This document shows positions 22,983 through 32,668 of a stretch of 64,000 bases of DNA, piece after piece. The first letter of the stretch is position 1. Each line of letters starts with the position of its first letter. Made by a program: the position numbers and the translations under genes. This stretch comes from Oscillospiraceae bacterium (GTDB taxonomy: Bacteria; Bacillota; Clostridia; Oscillospirales; Ruminococcaceae), in the NCBI GenBank assembly GCA_019424695.1, contig JAHYZA010000005.1:226134-290133 (forward strand), written 5' to 3'. The notes under the pieces are model-generated. The model worked only from the letters and a program-made list of their open reading frames with translations. It had not been told where the DNA came from and ran no database searches.

Positions 22983-25246
22983 ATTTTTCCATTGCGCAGG
23001 TCGCGGTAGACAACGCGACGATTCACTTCGATAAACTGTATTCCTATAAAATCCCCGAACGGCTCGTCGCCGGTGTATGGCCGGGCAGCATGGTTCTGGT
23101 TCCATTTGGCCGGGGAGATAAGCCGCGTATGGCTGTGGTGCTCAAGGTCGAGACGGCAGATGAACAGGCAGCACCCAAACGTCTGAAAACGCTGCACGAC
23201 GCTGCGCCGGAACAGGCGCGCCTGACACCTGATTTGCTGGAACTGGTTCGTTTCTTGAAAGAGCGGACGTTTTGCACCTGGTTTGAAGCGGTCAAAGCGG
23301 TAATTCCTTACGGGGCTCAATACCGGGCTGCTGTTGTAGATGGAACGCCGGTTATGCAAAATCGGCTTAGCCGGTCAACTGAGCGGGTATATACCCTGGT
23401 GGGAGAATTGCCGCAGAAGCCAAAGCCGGGGCCACGGCAGCTGGCAGCGGTGGAAGCCCTTCGCAAAGGGCCGCTGACTGCCCACCAGTTGGACGAAGTG
23501 GGTATATCCAAACCAACGCTGGACACCCTGTGTGAAAAAGGCGTGCTTGCTGTGGCTCAGCAGGACAAAACACTGGATCTGTTTGCCGCCATTCCCTTTG
23601 ACCCGCAGCCCATCACATTGGCGGAAGAGCAGCAGCATGCGTATGAAGCATTACTGCCGGACCTGGAAGACAAGGCTCCTCATGCGGCGTTGCTGCACGG
23701 TGTAACCGGCAGCGGAAAGACAGTCGTGTTTCTTAAGCTGATTGAGCGAACGCTGGAATTGGGGCGAAAAGCACTGATTCTGGTACCGGAGATCAGCCTG
23801 ACGCCGCAGATGATCCGCCGTTTGAAATCTACGTTCGGAAATCGGCTGGCGGTGCAGCACTCGGCGCTGAATAACACCGAGCGCCTGCTGCAGTGGCGCA
23901 TGATCCAGCAGGGGAATGCGGACATCGTGGTAGGTACGCGCAGCGCCATCTTTTCACCGTTACAAAATATCGGACTGATCATCATCGACGAAGAGCAGGA
24001 GCATACGTACCAAAGCGAATCGGCGCCCCGCTATGATGCCCACGATGTAGCCAAAAAGCGCGCGGCGATGGAGAACGCATTGCTGCTATTTGCTTCGGCC
24101 ACACCGCTGACGGAAACCTATCATGCTGCCGAGAATGGCAAATACAAACTGCTTACCCTGACCAAACGGTACGGCGGAAGGCCGTTGCCCCAGGTGGATT
24201 TTATCGATATGCGTGCCGAGCTGGCCTCCGGCAATCCCAGGGAAGTCAGCAACCGGATGATCCGGGAACTTCAGGAAAACCTCGAGAACGGGGAACAGAG
24301 CATTTTGCTGCTCAACCGCCGGGGATATCACACAGTCGGCATGTGTGCCACCTGTGGACATGTCCTCAAATGCCCTAACTGCAGCGTGCCGCTGGTATAT
24401 CATAAACCGCAGCAGGCGCTGATGTGTCATCACTGCGGACATACCGTGCGGCCATTGCCGCAGCTTTGCCCCGAGTGCGGCGGCAAACTCAACTACAGCG
24501 GATTCGGCACCCAGCGGGTGGAGGAAGAATTGTCGGAACTCTTGCCGGATGCCCGCATTCTGCGTATGGACCAGGATTCCACGAGCCAAAAAAACGCACA
24601 CGAAACGATGCTGGCGCAGTTCGGCAATCACGAATACGACATCTTGCTTGGCACCCAGATGGTCGCCAAGGGCCTGGATTTTGAAAAGGTCACCCTGGTT
24701 GGCGTTTTGGGAATTGATTCCCTGTTGTTCGGACAGGGGTTCCGTGCCTATGAAAGCGTATTCAGCCTTGTAACGCAGGTCATCGGCCGCGGTGGCCGGG
24801 CTGCCTTGCCCGGACGTGCTTTGATTCAGACAACCGTTCCCAATCATCCGGTATTGCAGCTGGCGGCCGCGCAGGATTATGAAGCCTTTTATCGGGAGGA
24901 GATCGCATTCCGCAAGTTTGGTCTGTATCCGCCGTTTTGCTCTTTTTGCGTTGTCGGCTTTGTCGGTGCGCAGGAGGGCGCAGTGGCCATGGCCGCGCAT
25001 CGCTTCGGCAGTATGCTGGCTGAGCGAGCGGCCGAACATCCCAAGATGCCGCTTCGCCTGCTGGGCCCTGCGCCGATGGCCATTGCCATGCTGAACGGAA
25101 AATACCGATATAAACTTACTCTTAAATGCCGAAATGATACGGCGTTCCGGGCGCTTTTGCGCCAAACACTGGATGCCTATGCGCAGGAAAAATTGCCGCA
25201 AAAGGCGTCAGTGATTCTGGATTTCAACTCCGACGGAGATCTATAA
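22979..25246 (+). CDS. priA: Primosomal replication-restart helicase PriA
   Basis: Rebuilds replication forks at D-loops and stalled forks. The 755-residue protein has an N-terminal fork-binding domain (about 1-105), a helicase core with HGVTGSGKT (about 239-247) and the IIIDEEQEHTYQSE Walker B segment (about 335-348), and the zinc sites MCATCGHVLKCPNC and MCHHCGHTVRPLPQLCPECGG (about 456-502) inserted before helicase motifs V-VI. The ATG overlaps the gmk stop. Confidence 0.97.
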   Translation: MNFSIAQVAVDNATIHFDKLYSYKIPERLVAGVWPGSMVLVPFGRGDKPRMAVVLKVETADEQAAPKRLKTLHDAAPEQARLTPDLLELVRFLKERTFCTWFEAVKAVIPYGAQYRAAVVDGTPVMQNRLSRSTERVYTLVGELPQKPKPGPRQLAAVEALRKGPLTAHQLDEVGISKPTLDTLCEKGVLAVAQQDKTLDLFAAIPFDPQPITLAEEQQHAYEALLPDLEDKAPHAALLHGVTGSGKTVVFLKLIERTLELGRKALILVPEISLTPQMIRRLKSTFGNRLAVQHSALNNTERLLQWRMIQQGNADIVVGTRSAIFSPLQNIGLIIIDEEQEHTYQSESAPRYDAHDVAKKRAAMENALLLFASATPLTETYHAAENGKYKLLTLTKRYGGRPLPQVDFIDMRAELASGNPREVSNRMIRELQENLENGEQSILLLNRRGYHTVGMCATCGHVLKCPNCSVPLVYHKPQQALMCHHCGHTVRPLPQLCPECGGKLNYSGFGTQRVEEELSELLPDARILRMDQDSTSQKNAHETMLAQFGNHEYDILLGTQMVAKGLDFEKVTLVGVLGIDSLLFGQGFRAYESVFSLVTQVIGRGGRAALPGRALIQTTVPNHPVLQLAAAQDYEAFYREEIAFRKFGLYPPFCSFCVVGFVGAQEGAVAMAAHRFGSMLAERAAEHPKMPLRLLGPAPMAIAMLNGKYRYKLTLKCRNDTAFRALLRQTLDAYAQEKLPQKASVILDFNSDGDL

Positions 25247-25271
25247 ATAATTAACTGGAGGTAATTCTCTT

Positions 25272-25787
25272 ATGGCACTTCGTACCATCGTACAGGACGG
25301 CGATCCGATCCTGAAAAAAGTCTGCCGCCCCGTAACCAAGTTTGATGATCGTCTGGGAGTCCTGCTGGACGATATGAAAGAAACCCTTCTGGCCGCGAAC
25401 GGGCTGGGCCTGGCCGGTCCGCAGGTCGGCATGATGCGTCGGCTGTTCATCTGCCTGGATGATCGTGACATGCCGGAGGAAGTTCCCGAAAATTACGAAT
25501 ACAAGTTCATCGAATTTATCAATCCGGAAATTCTGGAACTCAGCGATGAAAAGGTGGAACTTTACGAAGGCTGTCTGTCTTTCCCGGGTCATAACGGCGC
25601 CATTGCCCGTTCCAAACACGTGAAAGTCAAGGCTCAGGACCGCCACGGTGAATGGTTCGAGATGGAAGCCGACGATATGTTGGCTCGCTGCATCCAGCAT
25701 GAAAACAACCATCTGGATGGCGTTACCATCATGGATCTGGCCACCCATTTTTATGAGGATGATTACCCCGAAGAAAACGAGGACTGA
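25272..25787 (+). CDS. def: Peptide deformylase
   Basis: Removes the formyl group from the N-terminal Met of new proteins. The 171-residue enzyme shows all three motifs: GLGLAGPQVG (44-53), EGCLSF (Cys101 metal ligand) and QHENNHLDG (His143, Glu144, His147). It follows priA with a TGGAGGTAA site before the ATG and precedes fmt by 3 bases, the usual def-fmt pairing. Confidence 0.97.
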   Translation: MALRTIVQDGDPILKKVCRPVTKFDDRLGVLLDDMKETLLAANGLGLAGPQVGMMRRLFICLDDRDMPEEVPENYEYKFIEFINPEILELSDEKVELYEGCLSFPGHNGAIARSKHVKVKAQDRHGEWFEMEADDMLARCIQHENNHLDGVTIMDLATHFYEDDYPEENED

Positions 25788-25790
25788 TAC

Positions 25791-26711
25791 ATGAAAATCC
25801 TGTTCATGGGTACTCCCGATATTGCTGCAGAAAGTCTGGCCGCCCTTATCGAGGCCGGCCACGAGATTTGCGCAGTTTTTACCCGACGCGATAAACCGGT
25901 GGGACGCAAGCAGATTCTGACAGCACCGCCGGTCAAACAGCTGGCGGAAAAACATGGTATTCCCGTTTATCAGCCGCGAACCCTGCGGGATGGTTCTTCC
26001 GACGATGTCATTCGTGAACTGGCTCCCGATATCGTTGTGGTGGTGGCCTACGGCTGCATTATTCCGCCGCAGCTGCTGCACGTAGCCCGGTATGGATGTA
26101 TCAATCTGCATGTCTCTCTGCTGCCCAAGTATCGCGGGTCGGCTCCGATCCAGTGGGCGGTGCTGAATGGTGACAGCCGAACGGGGGTGTCCATTATGCA
26201 GCTGGACGAGGGCTTGGATACCGGTGATGTACTGATGGTAGAACCTGTGGACATTGACCCGGAAGAAACCAGCGGCCAGTTGTTTGACCGCGTCAGTGCA
26301 GTGGGCGCCAAGACTCTGGTTGCCGCACTGGAAAAACTGCCCAGCGGGCAGCTCAAGCCCGTACCGCAGCAGCACGAATTGGCAACGCAGGCACCGCCGC
26401 TTAACAAAGATATGGCACGCTTTGATTTCACTCAGACGGCTGCGCATATTCACAACTGGGTGCGGGGCATGAATCCGTGGCCGGTAGCCTGGTTTGAACA
26501 TGACGGAAAGCGCATCAAGGTTCTGGAGTGCCATCTGGCAAAGGAAGAACGCGGTGCGGTTCCCGGCACAGTACTGGCGCTGAAGCCGCTGACGATTGCT
26601 GCCGGAGACGGAGCTGTGGAACTTCTGACGGTAACGCCGGAGGGCGGCAAGCCGATGACAGGCACAGCCTGGGCCGCCGGTCGCCGTCTGAAAGTGGGGG
26701 ACAGCCTGTGA
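25791..26711 (+). CDS. fmt: Methionyl-tRNA formyltransferase
   Basis: Formylates initiator Met-tRNA using 10-formyl-THF. The 306-residue protein has MKILFMGTPDIAAESL, the NLHVSLLPKYRGSAPIQWA catalytic segment (about 103-121) and LDEGLDTGDVLM with the catalytic Asp, then the C-terminal OB domain. It overlaps the GTG start of rsmB by 4 bases. Confidence 0.97.
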   Translation: MKILFMGTPDIAAESLAALIEAGHEICAVFTRRDKPVGRKQILTAPPVKQLAEKHGIPVYQPRTLRDGSSDDVIRELAPDIVVVVAYGCIIPPQLLHVARYGCINLHVSLLPKYRGSAPIQWAVLNGDSRTGVSIMQLDEGLDTGDVLMVEPVDIDPEETSGQLFDRVSAVGAKTLVAALEKLPSGQLKPVPQQHELATQAPPLNKDMARFDFTQTAAHIHNWVRGMNPWPVAWFEHDGKRIKVLECHLAKEERGAVPGTVLALKPLTIAAGDGAVELLTVTPEGGKPMTGTAWAAGRRLKVGDSL

Positions 26712-28021
26712 CGCCGCGCCGCCTGGCCGTTAAGGCGCTGATACATCAGGAGCAGGCCGGATACGCAAATCTGGTACTGGATGCAGAATTAAAAAAGTGT
26801 ACACCTCCTTTGTCGGCGCGGGATGCAGCATTTGCGGCACGAATTTTCTATACGGTGTTGGAATATCAGCCGCTTCTGGATTTTTTGTTGGGTCATTTCA
26901 GCAAAAAGCCCATAGAAAAACTGGACGCACCGGTTCGTGCGATTCTGCGTGCCGGGTTGGCGCAGGCCCGTTTTATGGAGGTGCCTCTGCCGGCCGCCGT
27001 CAATGAGTCGGTCAAACTGACAAAAGCCCTGGGAAAAACCAGCGCAGCCGGTATGGTCAACGCTATTCTGCGCCGTGCCGCGGCATTGTCCGTCCGGGAA
27101 ACGGATTTTTCGGACCCTGTGGAACGGTTGCAAATCTATTATTGTTTGTCCCGTGCGGTGGCACAGCTGCTGTATGAACAATACGGCAGGGAAGCCTTCG
27201 CCATAGCAGAAGCCTTCCGCAATCGTCCCAAATCGGCCATCCGGGTCAATACACTTCAGACGACGGATGAGGTCCTGACACAAGCGCTTCAGGCGCAAGG
27301 GTGTACGGTTGAACAAGGACCATGGAAACATGCGCTCTTGGTGGATTTTCAAGGCTCACCGGCAGGGGGACAGGCTTTTGCACGAGGGGATTACCACGTG
27401 CAGGGATTGGCCAGCCAATTTGCCGCATTGTGTGTGCAGGCAAAGCCGGGGCAACGTGTTGCAGACTTTTGCGCAGCGCCAGGCGGAAAGAGCCTGACGT
27501 TGGCTCAGGAAATGCACAATATCGGGACGCTGATCAGCGGAGAAGCGATTTCGGCGCGGGTAGCTTTGCTGGAAAAGGCATTCCAACGCTGCGGGGTGAC
27601 CTGCGCCAGAGCAATGCACAATGATGCCACTGTGCCGCAAACAACCTGGGGACAGTTTGACCGTGTATTGTGCGATGTGCCGTGTTCCGGCCTGGGCGTC
27701 ATTGCCAAAAAGCCGGATATTCGTTATAAAGACTTGGATGGAATGGAGAATTTGTGCGTCATTCAGCAAAAAATCTTGCAAAATGGTGCCGATTCCCTTG
27801 CCGAAAACGGCCGTTTGGTGTATTCTACCTGTACAATCAATGTGCAGGAGAACCAAAATCAGATTGAGGTATTCCTGCACCATAATCCGCAGTTTCATGT
27901 GGTAGCGCCGGAACTTTCGCTTCCCGGTATGCAGCAGGGCCCCTTCGGGACGTTGTTCCTGCCGCATAAAACCGGAACGGACGGCTTTTTTGTAGCCATT
28001 TTGGAAAAACTTTCGACATAA
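26708..28021 (+). CDS. rsmB: 16S rRNA (cytosine-967-C5)-methyltransferase
   Basis: A 437-residue RsmB with an N-terminal NusB-like RNA-binding domain (TPRRLAVKALIHQEQAGYANLVLDAEL onward, to about 140) and a SAM domain with ADFCAAPGGKSLTLAQEM (about 255-272), CDVPCSGLGVIAKKPDIRY (catalytic and helper Cys region, about 321-339) and VYSTCTINVQENQ. The GTG at 26708 overlaps the fmt stop; an upstream in-frame ATG at 26528 would extend into fmt and is rejected. Confidence 0.96.
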   Translation: MTPRRLAVKALIHQEQAGYANLVLDAELKKCTPPLSARDAAFAARIFYTVLEYQPLLDFLLGHFSKKPIEKLDAPVRAILRAGLAQARFMEVPLPAAVNESVKLTKALGKTSAAGMVNAILRRAAALSVRETDFSDPVERLQIYYCLSRAVAQLLYEQYGREAFAIAEAFRNRPKSAIRVNTLQTTDEVLTQALQAQGCTVEQGPWKHALLVDFQGSPAGGQAFARGDYHVQGLASQFAALCVQAKPGQRVADFCAAPGGKSLTLAQEMHNIGTLISGEAISARVALLEKAFQRCGVTCARAMHNDATVPQTTWGQFDRVLCDVPCSGLGVIAKKPDIRYKDLDGMENLCVIQQKILQNGADSLAENGRLVYSTCTINVQENQNQIEVFLHHNPQFHVVAPELSLPGMQQGPFGTLFLPHKTGTDGFFVAILEKLST

Positions 28022-28060
28022 TTTTGGTTTATACTATAAAATGGGAAAGGGGAAGCTCCC

Positions 28061-29107
28061 GTGAGTGAGACACAAAAAATCTGTTTGTCAGATCTGACAC
28101 TGGACGCCCTGACGGCCTTTGTTGTAGGGCTGGGGCAGCCGAAGTTCCGTGCCAAGCAGATCTTTAAGTGGCTGCACCAGAAAATGGTGACGGAGTTCTC
28201 CCAGATGACGGATCAGCCCAAAACACTGCTGACGGTTCTGGAAGACCAGTGTACCATTGCGGCCCCTTCCATTCGGCGGCGACAGCAGTCGAAAGATGGG
28301 ACCGTCAAATATCTGTTGCAGCTGGCCGACGGAAACTGTATCGAAACGGTCCTGATGCGGTATAAATATGGAAATACCGTCTGTGTTTCCACCCAGGTGG
28401 GCTGTGCCATGGGATGCCGGTTTTGCGCTTCAACGCAGGCCGGACGTGTGCGCGACCTTACGCCCGGCGAGATTGCATCAGAGATTTACACGGCACAGAA
28501 AGATTCCGGGGAGCGCGTTTCCCACATTGTTTTGATGGGCATCGGAGAACCGCTGCACAATTTCGACAATGTAATGGATTTCCTCGAAATCATTTCCTGC
28601 CCGGAAGGCGTAAACATCGGTATGCGCAATATCAGTCTCTCGACTTGTGGGTTGGTTCCCAAAATCGATGAGCTGGCCAAGCGTCATCTACAACTGACAC
28701 TTTCCGTTTCCCTTCACGCACCGGATAACAAAGTGCGGTCTTCCATGATGCCGGTCAACGACGCCTATCCTCTGGAGGAGTTGATCCCGGCCTGCCGCCG
28801 GTACCAGAAAGAAACGGGACGGCGTATCAGCTTTGAATATTCCATGGTGCGTGGCGTCAATGACAGTTCTGAGATGGCGCAAAAACTCGCCCATCTGATT
28901 CATGGAATGGGTGCACATGTCAATCTCATTCCCATCAATCCGGTGGATGGCAGTCCTTATTCCGCCACCGACGAAGCCAATGTGCGCCGGTTCCAGCAGG
29001 AACTGGAACATTTGGGAGTCAATGCGACGGTGCGCCGCCGTCTGGGAACGGACATCAGTGCGGCGTGCGGCCAGCTGCGGCGTGAGGATGCGCAGGCAGC
29101 TACCTGA
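28061..29107 (+). CDS. rlmN: 23S rRNA/tRNA adenine-C2 methyltransferase RlmN
   Basis: A radical-SAM enzyme that methylates C2 of A2503 in 23S rRNA and A37 of some tRNAs. The 348-residue protein has the iron-sulfur motif GCAMGCRFCAS (Cys115, Cys119, Cys122), MGIGEPLHNFDNV, and the C-terminal DISAACGQLR whose Cys (about 338) is the methyl-carrying residue. A GTG start follows AAAGGGGAAG. Gap of 39 bases from rsmB. Confidence 0.97.
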   Translation: MSETQKICLSDLTLDALTAFVVGLGQPKFRAKQIFKWLHQKMVTEFSQMTDQPKTLLTVLEDQCTIAAPSIRRRQQSKDGTVKYLLQLADGNCIETVLMRYKYGNTVCVSTQVGCAMGCRFCASTQAGRVRDLTPGEIASEIYTAQKDSGERVSHIVLMGIGEPLHNFDNVMDFLEIISCPEGVNIGMRNISLSTCGLVPKIDELAKRHLQLTLSVSLHAPDNKVRSSMMPVNDAYPLEELIPACRRYQKETGRRISFEYSMVRGVNDSSEMAQKLAHLIHGMGAHVNLIPINPVDGSPYSATDEANVRRFQQELEHLGVNATVRRRLGTDISAACGQLRREDAQAAT

Positions 29108-29152
29108 ACACAGATGGCAGCAATGAATAAACCAAGGAAAGGAACGTCCTGA

Positions 29153-29902
29153 ATGAAGATCGCCGCGATCACCGATATCGGCAGTTGTCGCCAGGAAAAT
29201 CAGGATAATTACTGTGCACAGCAGCTGGCGGGCGGTACGGCCTGGGGTATTGTATGTGACGGTATGGGAGGCGTAAATGGCGGGCGCATCGCTGCCCGCA
29301 TCGCAACCGATACCATGCAGCAGTATTTTGCCCGGCAGATGCGCGCCTTGCAGCCGGGAGGAGAAAAGAGCTTTATCATGCGGGGATTCGATGTGACGAA
29401 CCGTGCCGTGTACGATAAAGCCACTTCCGATCCGGAAATGCTGGGCATGGGTACCACCGGCGTTTGCGCCTACGCCGGGAATGGTTACGCACACATTGTC
29501 CACGCCGGAGATTCCCGCGCGTATCTGTATCATGAGGGAATCCTTCGGCAGATCACACGGGATCATTCTATGGTACAGCAGCTCGTGGACAGTGGTCAGA
29601 TCACGAGGGAGCAGGCATCCCTGCATCCGCAGAAAAATCTGATTACTCGGGCACTGGGTGTTGCCGCCAACATTGTGCCGGAATATAACCGTTGCGAAAT
29701 TGAGGCCGGTGACATTCTGCTTTTGTGTACGGACGGGCTGACCAATATGATTCCGGACAGTGAGATCGCACGAATCTTAACAGAAGTACCATTCTTTGAT
29801 GCAACCAGTATTCTGGTAGATCGTGCACTGCAAGCCGGTGGCCAGGACAACATTACGGTTTTGCTTATGGGCGTGGAAACAACGGAGGTCAACAATGGAT
29901 AA
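29153..29902 (+). CDS. prpC: PP2C-type Ser/Thr phosphatase PrpC/Stp
   Basis: A 249-residue PPM phosphatase that reverses PrkC phosphorylation. Metal motifs are seen: SCRQENQDNYC, GIVCDGMGGVNGGRIAA (Asp and Gly), VHAGDSRAYLYHEG, DHSMVQQLVDSG, CTDGLTNMIPD and GGQDNITVLLM. An AAGGAAAGGA site precedes the ATG. The gene ends overlapping prkC by 8 bases, the classic prpC-prkC pair. Confidence 0.97.
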   Translation: MKIAAITDIGSCRQENQDNYCAQQLAGGTAWGIVCDGMGGVNGGRIAARIATDTMQQYFARQMRALQPGGEKSFIMRGFDVTNRAVYDKATSDPEMLGMGTTGVCAYAGNGYAHIVHAGDSRAYLYHEGILRQITRDHSMVQQLVDSGQITREQASLHPQKNLITRALGVAANIVPEYNRCEIEAGDILLLCTDGLTNMIPDSEIARILTEVPFFDATSILVDRALQAGGQDNITVLLMGVETTEVNNG

Positions 29903-31793
29903 TCTGATTGGGAGACGGCTGGATGGCCGGTATCTGATTCAAAGCCTGGTCGGCGTGGGCGGCATGGCCAACGTGTACCGTGGTGTTGACGAAAAAACCG
30001 GCAATGCCATTGCGGTGAAAGTGCTCAAGGAAGAATTCCTGGACAACGAGGAGCTGGTCCGTCGTTTTAAGAATGAGTCCAAGGCCATTTCAATTTTGGA
30101 CCATCCGAACATTGTGAAGGTGTACGACGTTTCGGTTACCGATAAACTCCAGTATATCGTCATGGAATATGTAGACGGTATTACGCTGAAAGAGTATCTG
30201 AAGCAGCGCGGCGGTGCCCTCACTTGGAAGGAAACGGTGCATTTTGCTACGCAGGTGTTGGGCGCTCTGCAGCATGCCCATTCCAAGGGCATCATCCACC
30301 GCGACGTCAAACCGCAGAATATCATGCTGTTGGCGGATGGTTCCATCAAGATGATGGACTTTGGCATTGCCCGTTTTTCCCGTGCGCAGAGCCAGACCGT
30401 CAGCGACAAGGCCATCGGCTCGGTGCACTATATCAGCCCGGAACAGGCCAAAGGCGATAAAACGGATGCTCGCACAGACATCTACTCGGTAGGCGTCATG
30501 CTGTATGAAATGCTTTCCGGCCGGCTGCCCTTTGATGGCGATGGTGCGGTATCCATTGCCATCATGCAGATCTCCGATAAGGCAAAACCGCTGGCGCAGG
30601 TTGCCCCCAACGTTCCGGAGGGCCTTCGCCAGATCACCGAAAAGGCTATGGAGAAAGATCCTGCCAATCGTTATCAGAGCGCGCAGGAAATGCTTCAGGC
30701 CATCGAGGAATTCAAACGGAACCCTTCGGTTCGTTTCGAGTATGAGTACAGAAATATGCAGGATAATCCAGAAAAGAACATCAACCGCGTTGTGAACAAC
30801 GCCAAATCCGGGGCCAAGTCCGGTACCATCCGTACCGGGGATGCCCGTCGCGTCGGAACATCGAACCCGGGGCGGAGCAAATCTTCCAAAAAGGGACATA
30901 AGGACAAGAGGTCTTTGTCGATTCTTCCGGTATTCTTTGGTATGGCCGTGGCTTTTGTCATTGGTGCCGCCATTCTTATCTATTTGATTTTCACCAATTC
31001 CAGCAACCTGTTGTTCTCCAACCGCGCAGACGTTACGGTTATCAACTTCGTTGGTATGACGCTGGACGAATACCGCGCCTCAGATTACAACACGCTCCTC
31101 AAACTCCAGGAAGCAGAGGAGTATAATTCGACCTATCCGGCCGGCACCATCATCCGCCAGAATCCCAAGGCGGGCCGTACCGTGAAAGAGGGACAAAAAA
31201 TCACGCTGACGGTGAGCCTTGGCACCCAATATGTCACGATTCCCGAAACCAAAAACATGGTGGCGGAAGACGCCGAGCAGACCCTTAAGGATATGGGCCT
31301 GAATGTTCTGCAGAAGCCCATGCAGGATAATACGGTGGCGAACGGTGCCGTGATTTATACAAGCCCCGCCGCCGGTGAAACGGTGGAAGGCGACTCGACG
31401 GTTATCCTGTATGTCAGCCGTGCCGTTATCAGCAATACCAATTATGTGCCCAGTGTGACCGGCAAGACCCTGGATGACGCAAAGAACGACCTGAAGGTGC
31501 TGAACTTCTCGGTGCGTACCATTGAACAAGCCAGTTCGGAACCTGCCGGCACTGTCCTGAATCAGACGCCGGCCGCCGGTACAGAAGCACGTGTGAGCTC
31601 CATCATCACACTGGTGGTTTCCACGGGTGTACCGGAAACACCGGCAGAAACGCCGGCTCCCAGTGGTGACGGAACGATTCAGGAGAGCTGGTGGTGGAGC
31701 AGCGACGGCAGCCACGAAATTCACCAGTTCCCGGACGGCTCCATGGTAAATGAGAACGGTGTTCCGTGTGATGCACAGGGCAACCCGATCTGA
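29895..31793 (+). CDS. prkC: PASTA-domain Ser/Thr protein kinase PrkC/Stk
   Basis: A membrane kinase that senses cell-wall fragments and controls growth, division and spore revival. In 632 residues: kinase domain (1-270) with catalytic Lys42, HRDVKPQN (Asp136) and DFG (Asp155), a basic juxtamembrane region, one membrane segment (about 340-362), then three PASTA repeats (about 375-440, 441-508 and 509-577). The tail is unusual: a Pro-rich stretch followed by QESWWWSSDGSHEIHQF. The ATG at 29895 follows GGAGG inside prpC. Bacillus usually has three PASTA repeats too. Confidence 0.96.
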   Translation: MDNLIGRRLDGRYLIQSLVGVGGMANVYRGVDEKTGNAIAVKVLKEEFLDNEELVRRFKNESKAISILDHPNIVKVYDVSVTDKLQYIVMEYVDGITLKEYLKQRGGALTWKETVHFATQVLGALQHAHSKGIIHRDVKPQNIMLLADGSIKMMDFGIARFSRAQSQTVSDKAIGSVHYISPEQAKGDKTDARTDIYSVGVMLYEMLSGRLPFDGDGAVSIAIMQISDKAKPLAQVAPNVPEGLRQITEKAMEKDPANRYQSAQEMLQAIEEFKRNPSVRFEYEYRNMQDNPEKNINRVVNNAKSGAKSGTIRTGDARRVGTSNPGRSKSSKKGHKDKRSLSILPVFFGMAVAFVIGAAILIYLIFTNSSNLLFSNRADVTVINFVGMTLDEYRASDYNTLLKLQEAEEYNSTYPAGTIIRQNPKAGRTVKEGQKITLTVSLGTQYVTIPETKNMVAEDAEQTLKDMGLNVLQKPMQDNTVANGAVIYTSPAAGETVEGDSTVILYVSRAVISNTNYVPSVTGKTLDDAKNDLKVLNFSVRTIEQASSEPAGTVLNQTPAAGTEARVSSIITLVVSTGVPETPAETPAPSGDGTIQESWWWSSDGSHEIHQFPDGSMVNENGVPCDAQGNPI

Positions 31794-31795
31794 CG

Positions 31796-32668
31796 ATGGC
31801 AAATACGATGAATTATATCACAAAAGGCATTGGCGGCTTCTATTACGTCCGCACCCCGGAAGGAATTGCGGAATGTAAGGCGCGGGGCATTTTCCGCAAG
31901 CGCGGTATCTCACCGGTGGCGGGAGACAATGTGGTCCTGTCCACGGATGGAACCATGATCGATGAAATTCTGCCCCGTAAGAATGTTTTTGTACGGCCGC
32001 CGGTTGCGAACCTTGACATCCTGTTTATCGTTGCCAGCACGACCCAGCCCGTTCCCAGTACCCTGGTGTTGGACCAGCTGGCCGCGGCAGCCATTTATAA
32101 GGATGTTCAGCCGGTCCTGGTAGTGACCAAGGCAGATCTCGTCGCTGCCGATCAGCTGGCTCAGGCTTATGCAACCAGTGGAATCCCTCTGATCCAGCTT
32201 CATTATGAAACGGGGGAAGGGCTGGATACCATCCGCAGTTATATCCAAGGACATTTGTGCGCTTTTTGCGGAAACTCCGGCGTCGGTAAATCCACGCTTC
32301 TGAACGCACTGGCGCCTGAGCTCAAACGCGAAACGGGACAGATCAGCCAGAAACTGGGTCGTGGGCGACACACAACACGGGAAGTGGAAATATTTGAGAT
32401 CTGCGGCGGACGTCTGGCCGATACCCCCGGTTTCGCCAGTCTGGAGGCGCAGAAACTCTGCCGCATCCCCAAGGAGGACTTGCAGCATACCTTCCCGGAA
32501 TTTGAGCCGTATTTCGGTCAGTGCCGGTTTACGGGATGCTCTCACCGCAGTGAGACGGGATGCGCTGTGCGCGATGCAGTAGAGCAGGGCAAGATCAGCA
32601 AATCCCGGTATGCCAGTTATCTGGCCATGTACGAGGAGGCCAACGCCCGGAAAGAGTGGGAACGATGA
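31796..32668 (+). CDS. rsgA: Ribosome small-subunit GTPase RsgA
   Basis: Checks late 30S assembly. The 290-residue protein has an N-terminal OB fold (about 5-65), a circularly permuted GTPase domain with VTKADL (G4, about 106-111) before GNSGVGKST (G1, about 160-168) and DTPGFAS (G3), and a C-terminal zinc site from CRFTGCSHRSETGC. It follows prkC by 2 bases and overlaps thiN by 4. Bacillus has rpe between rsgA and thiN; it is absent here. Confidence 0.96.
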   Translation: MANTMNYITKGIGGFYYVRTPEGIAECKARGIFRKRGISPVAGDNVVLSTDGTMIDEILPRKNVFVRPPVANLDILFIVASTTQPVPSTLVLDQLAAAAIYKDVQPVLVVTKADLVAADQLAQAYATSGIPLIQLHYETGEGLDTIRSYIQGHLCAFCGNSGVGKSTLLNALAPELKRETGQISQKLGRGRHTTREVEIFEICGGRLADTPGFASLEAQKLCRIPKEDLQHTFPEFEPYFGQCRFTGCSHRSETGCAVRDAVEQGKISKSRYASYLAMYEEANARKEWER